From Pediococcus parvulus (GTDB taxonomy: Bacteria > Bacillota > Bacilli > Lactobacillales > Lactobacillaceae): a DNA stretch of 37,135 nucleotides. Shown here piece by piece: positions 35,000-37,135 of the stretch (positions are counted from its first letter, which is position 1; every line of letters begins with the position of its first letter). A model generated the notes under the pieces. That model made no database searches. It was not told the origin of the DNA and saw nothing but the letters and a program-made list of their open reading frames with translations. The translations under genes and the position numbers were made by a program. The stretch is taken from assembly GCF_007990205.1 (NCBI RefSeq), contig NZ_BJWE01000016.1:1-37135 (forward strand). Reading direction: 5' to 3'.

Positions 35000-36712
35000 T
35001 TATAGTTGTTGTTCTTCCACGTATTTACGGTATAGTGGTAAATGTTTTATCAATTCTTCATGGGTTCCTAATCCAGCTACAGTGCCATCTTTGATAAAGT
35101 AAATTTGATCTGCATCTTTAATAGTTGAGAGTCGATGTGCTACAATCACAATTCCTATTTGGCTACGTAAATTATTGATAGACTGTTTGATAAATTTTTC
35201 CGAGTCACTATCAAGTGCGGACGTGAATTCATCCAGAATCAGTAATTCGGGTCGGTGCAAGAGGGCTCGTGCTAACATTAAGCGCTGTACTTGACCACCG
35301 GATAAATTTGCGCTATGTTCTTCAATCGGTGTATCTAAACCCTTAGGTAATTTAGCGATGAAATCAGATAGGTAGGCCTGTCTTAGAGCGTTCTGAATTT
35401 CCGCATCCGAAATTTGATGATCATTTAAACCAAAGAGTAAACTTTCGCGCAGAGTTTGACCAATAACACTTGTCTGTTGAGGGACATAGCCAATTTTTGC
35501 ACGCCAGCTCTTTAAGTTCAGCTTGTCGATATTGCAATTGTTAAGGAGAATCTCACCTGAAGTTGGCTCGTAAAAACGTTCTAGAAGCGAAATAATAGTT
35601 GATTTCCCACCACCGCTGGGCCCGACTAACGCAGTTAACTTGTTGTTTTTAAAAGTTAAATCTAGGTCTTTCAAAGTTTCTTTGGCCGCATGATATGAGA
35701 AGTTCACGTTTTGAAAATTAATTGAACTGTTTTTCAAGCTAAAATTGATTTTTCCTGAGTAATTTTCTTCCTTTAAATCTAGCAAGTCAATCAAGTGTTT
35801 AGCAGCTCCATTGCTAGCTTGAAAATCATTTATAACGTTTCCGACGTTGGCAAATGGTGTGATGATCTGAAAGACAAACAAAAGAAATGAAATTAAAGTG
35901 CCAATTGTAATTGTTTTGACTGAAACTAAATAACCACCAAATCCAAAAATAACTAAAATAGTCGCCATGATGACTGTGGTGACGAGCGGATCCATAATGG
36001 AATTAATCTTCGCAATTCTGATTCCGAAAAGATAGAGAGCAGTCACTTCTTGCTTAATCTTACCTGTAGTTTCTTGTTGAGCATTGGAACTTTTCAAAAG
36101 CTTAATTTCGGAAAAATAGTTGGTCAGTTGACCGACTAAACCATTGGACTTGGCCTGGCTCGCTTCATAAGTTTGATTGGTAACATTTGAAATTGGTGAA
36201 ATCACGATCATTAGAAGGACTAAGGCGCCAAAAACAACTAAAGTTAACTGCCAACTCATGATACACAAGAAAAATAAAGCACCAATTACGGAAGTTAAGC
36301 CACTAACTACATTTGGCAGTAAGCTGGATAAAAGGCGACTGATCGTTTCGGTGTTCGTGACGACGCTACTAGCCAAATCACCAGAAAGATTGTTTTCCAG
36401 ATATTCTTGTTTTACATTCAGAAGGTGGCTACTAACCTTTTCACGAATTTGTTTAACAGTTCGTTCAGCTAAACGAGTTAACAAGTAATAAGAAATGGCA
36501 GATAGAATTGCTTGAATAATTAGCGTTGCTCCCAGAGCTAAAATGTTAGGTAAATTAAATTTGTTTTCAAAATTATCGATTAGCTGTTTTGCCTGAAGTG
36601 GCATATACAAAAGAATTGCTGCTGAAGAAACTGATAAAGTACTGGCAAATATGATTTGAGATTTACTAATTGATAGACCTTTTAATAATTGTATGAGTTT
36701 ACTTTTTTTCAT
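35000..36712 (-). CDS. ABC exporter, fused membrane and ATPase domains (peptide/multidrug type)
   Basis: 570 aa half-transporter. The type-1 exporter membrane domain with six helices (about 15-310) is followed by the ATPase: Walker A GPSGGGKST (364-372), signature LSGGQ (470-474), Walker B LLILDE (490-495) and switch His in VIVAHRLS (about 526). No C39 peptidase domain is present, so it does not process a leader by itself. The relatives are LmrA/MsbA-like and bacteriocin or RiPP exporters. ATG 36712 overlaps the stop of the upstream gene by ATGA, with GGAGGG before it, so the two are translationally coupled and likely work together. The region is more AT-rich than the core genes. Confidence 0.92.
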   Translation of the reverse strand: MKKSKLIQLLKGLSISKSQIIFASTLSVSSAAILLYMPLQAKQLIDNFENKFNLPNILALGATLIIQAILSAISYYLLTRLAERTVKQIREKVSSHLLNVKQEYLENNLSGDLASSVVTNTETISRLLSSLLPNVVSGLTSVIGALFFLCIMSWQLTLVVFGALVLLMIVISPISNVTNQTYEASQAKSNGLVGQLTNYFSEIKLLKSSNAQQETTGKIKQEVTALYLFGIRIAKINSIMDPLVTTVIMATILVIFGFGGYLVSVKTITIGTLISFLLFVFQIITPFANVGNVINDFQASNGAAKHLIDLLDLKEENYSGKINFSLKNSSINFQNVNFSYHAAKETLKDLDLTFKNNKLTALVGPSGGGKSTIISLLERFYEPTSGEILLNNCNIDKLNLKSWRAKIGYVPQQTSVIGQTLRESLLFGLNDHQISDAEIQNALRQAYLSDFIAKLPKGLDTPIEEHSANLSGGQVQRLMLARALLHRPELLILDEFTSALDSDSEKFIKQSINNLRSQIGIVIVAHRLSTIKDADQIYFIKDGTVAGLGTHEELIKHLPLYRKYVEEQQL

Positions 36713-37135
36713 GAGTATCCCTCCAATAAAGTATGAATAGACGAAAAGACGGACGTAGTCTGAGAAATATACTGTTTTTCTAAAATTGAATTTCGTTCAA
36801 GCGCTTCATCTTTTGTTACTATATCTAAGAAGCCAAACTGACCATCTGATCTCTTGTTTAGAGTAAAAACATAGTTTAATGTTTTTTGAACAATTAATGA
36901 AAAATCAAACTCGTCTAATAGCAATACGATTTCTCCAAAAGTGAAATAGTCTCGTGAATTGTATGATTGAAATGCTAATGAGGCCATTAGATAACAGTTT
37001 TTTGATAGATAGATGGTTACAATTTTATTATCAAATTGCATAAGATAAGCAATAAACTTTTCGATTTCCTCAGAGGTTGCTTTGTATAAAAATATTTTAT
37101 TATTGTTTAAAATAACTTTTTTAAAATTTTTTCTT
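36709..37135 (-). CDS. Unrecognised protein, 5' end beyond the window (possible alpha/alpha-toroid fold)
   Basis: The frame is open from the window edge to TGA at 36709-36711, so at least 141 residues are visible. The ATG at 37041 is internal to the open frame, and no ribosome binding site is obvious before it. I do not recognise the family. The visible part is helical and rich in Leu, Phe, Asn and Lys. One stretch, LNYVFTLNKRSDGQFGFLD, looks like a repeat of alpha/alpha-toroid proteins (LanC, prenyltransferase or cyclase folds use DG-x-[FW]-G), but one repeat is weak evidence. It is coupled by ATGA overlap to the ABC exporter, as in peptide export or modification clusters. Confidence 0.6.
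   Translation of the reverse strand, partial: RKNFKKVILNNNKIFLYKATSEEIEKFIAYLMQFDNKIVTIYLSKNCYLMASLAFQSYNSRDYFTFGEIVLLLDEFDFSLIVQKTLNYVFTLNKRSDGQFGFLDIVTKDEALERNSILEKQYISQTTSVFSSIHTLLEGYS

Noticed and set aside
1-37135. CRISPR arrays, insertion sequences, rRNA genes
   Set aside because: No regular direct repeats, transposase motifs or rRNA sequence were seen in the window.

Overview
The window is the replication-origin region of a low-GC Gram-positive chromosome, most likely a member of the Lactobacillaceae. Reasons: the order rpmH-oriC-dnaA-dnaN-yaaA-recF-gyrB-gyrA-rpsF-ssb-rpsR, with gdpP-rplI-dnaB further right and rnpA-yidC-jag-mnmE-mnmG to the left; strong AGGAGG ribosome binding sites; a LysM/aggregation-promoting-factor type secreted protein; a water-forming type NADH oxidase; a tRNA-Lys without an encoded CCA. 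I cannot name the species from sequence alone.

Layout. 1-7.4 kb (leftward): an MFS exporter whose natural start looks like ATT, then mnmG and mnmE (tRNA wobble-uridine modification), jag/khpB, yidC, rnpA and rpmH (rpmH is a 44-codon TTG-start gene). 7.4-9.4 kb: oriC in two parts, a DnaA-box cluster before dnaA, and a dnaA-dnaN spacer with DnaA boxes, a DnaA-trio-like run and an AT-rich unwinding region. Genes point away from this region on both sides. 9.4-18.1 kb (rightward): dnaN, then yaaA-recF-gyrB-gyrA from one good promoter, then rpsF-ssb-rpsR. 18.3-20.5 kb: a stand-alone EAL protein and a frameshifted NADH oxidase. 20.6-21.9 kb (leftward): an MFS exporter preceded by a 22-codon leader ORF with a near-perfect ribosome binding site. 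22-26 kb: gdpP (c-di-AMP phosphodiesterase), rplI, dnaB. 26-29.7 kb: another MFS protein, an NlpC/P60 hydrolase gene interrupted by TGA in place of Trp, a DUF1304-like membrane protein and a LysM/Apf-like secreted protein with a long structured leader. 29.7-32.7 kb: two Gfo/Idh/MocA dehydrogenases divergent from an RpiR-type SIS regulator. 32.8-34.7 kb: an OhrR-like MarR regulator and a flavin disulfide reductase sharing a near-identical palindromic operator. 34.8-37.1 kb: tRNA-Lys with its own promoter and terminator, then an AT-rich leftward pair (an ABC exporter translationally coupled to an unrecognised gene that runs off the window).

How it works together: the core is replication initiation, topology control, ribosomal proteins and membrane insertion. 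The right side is accessory and is decaying in places (nox, nlpC). The regulatory features most worth following are a two-hairpin attenuator-like leader before mnmE, the leader-peptide arrangement before the MFS gene at 20.6-21.8 kb, and the shared redox-regulator operator at 32.8/33.3 kb. The possible novel system is the partly visible exporter locus at the right edge.
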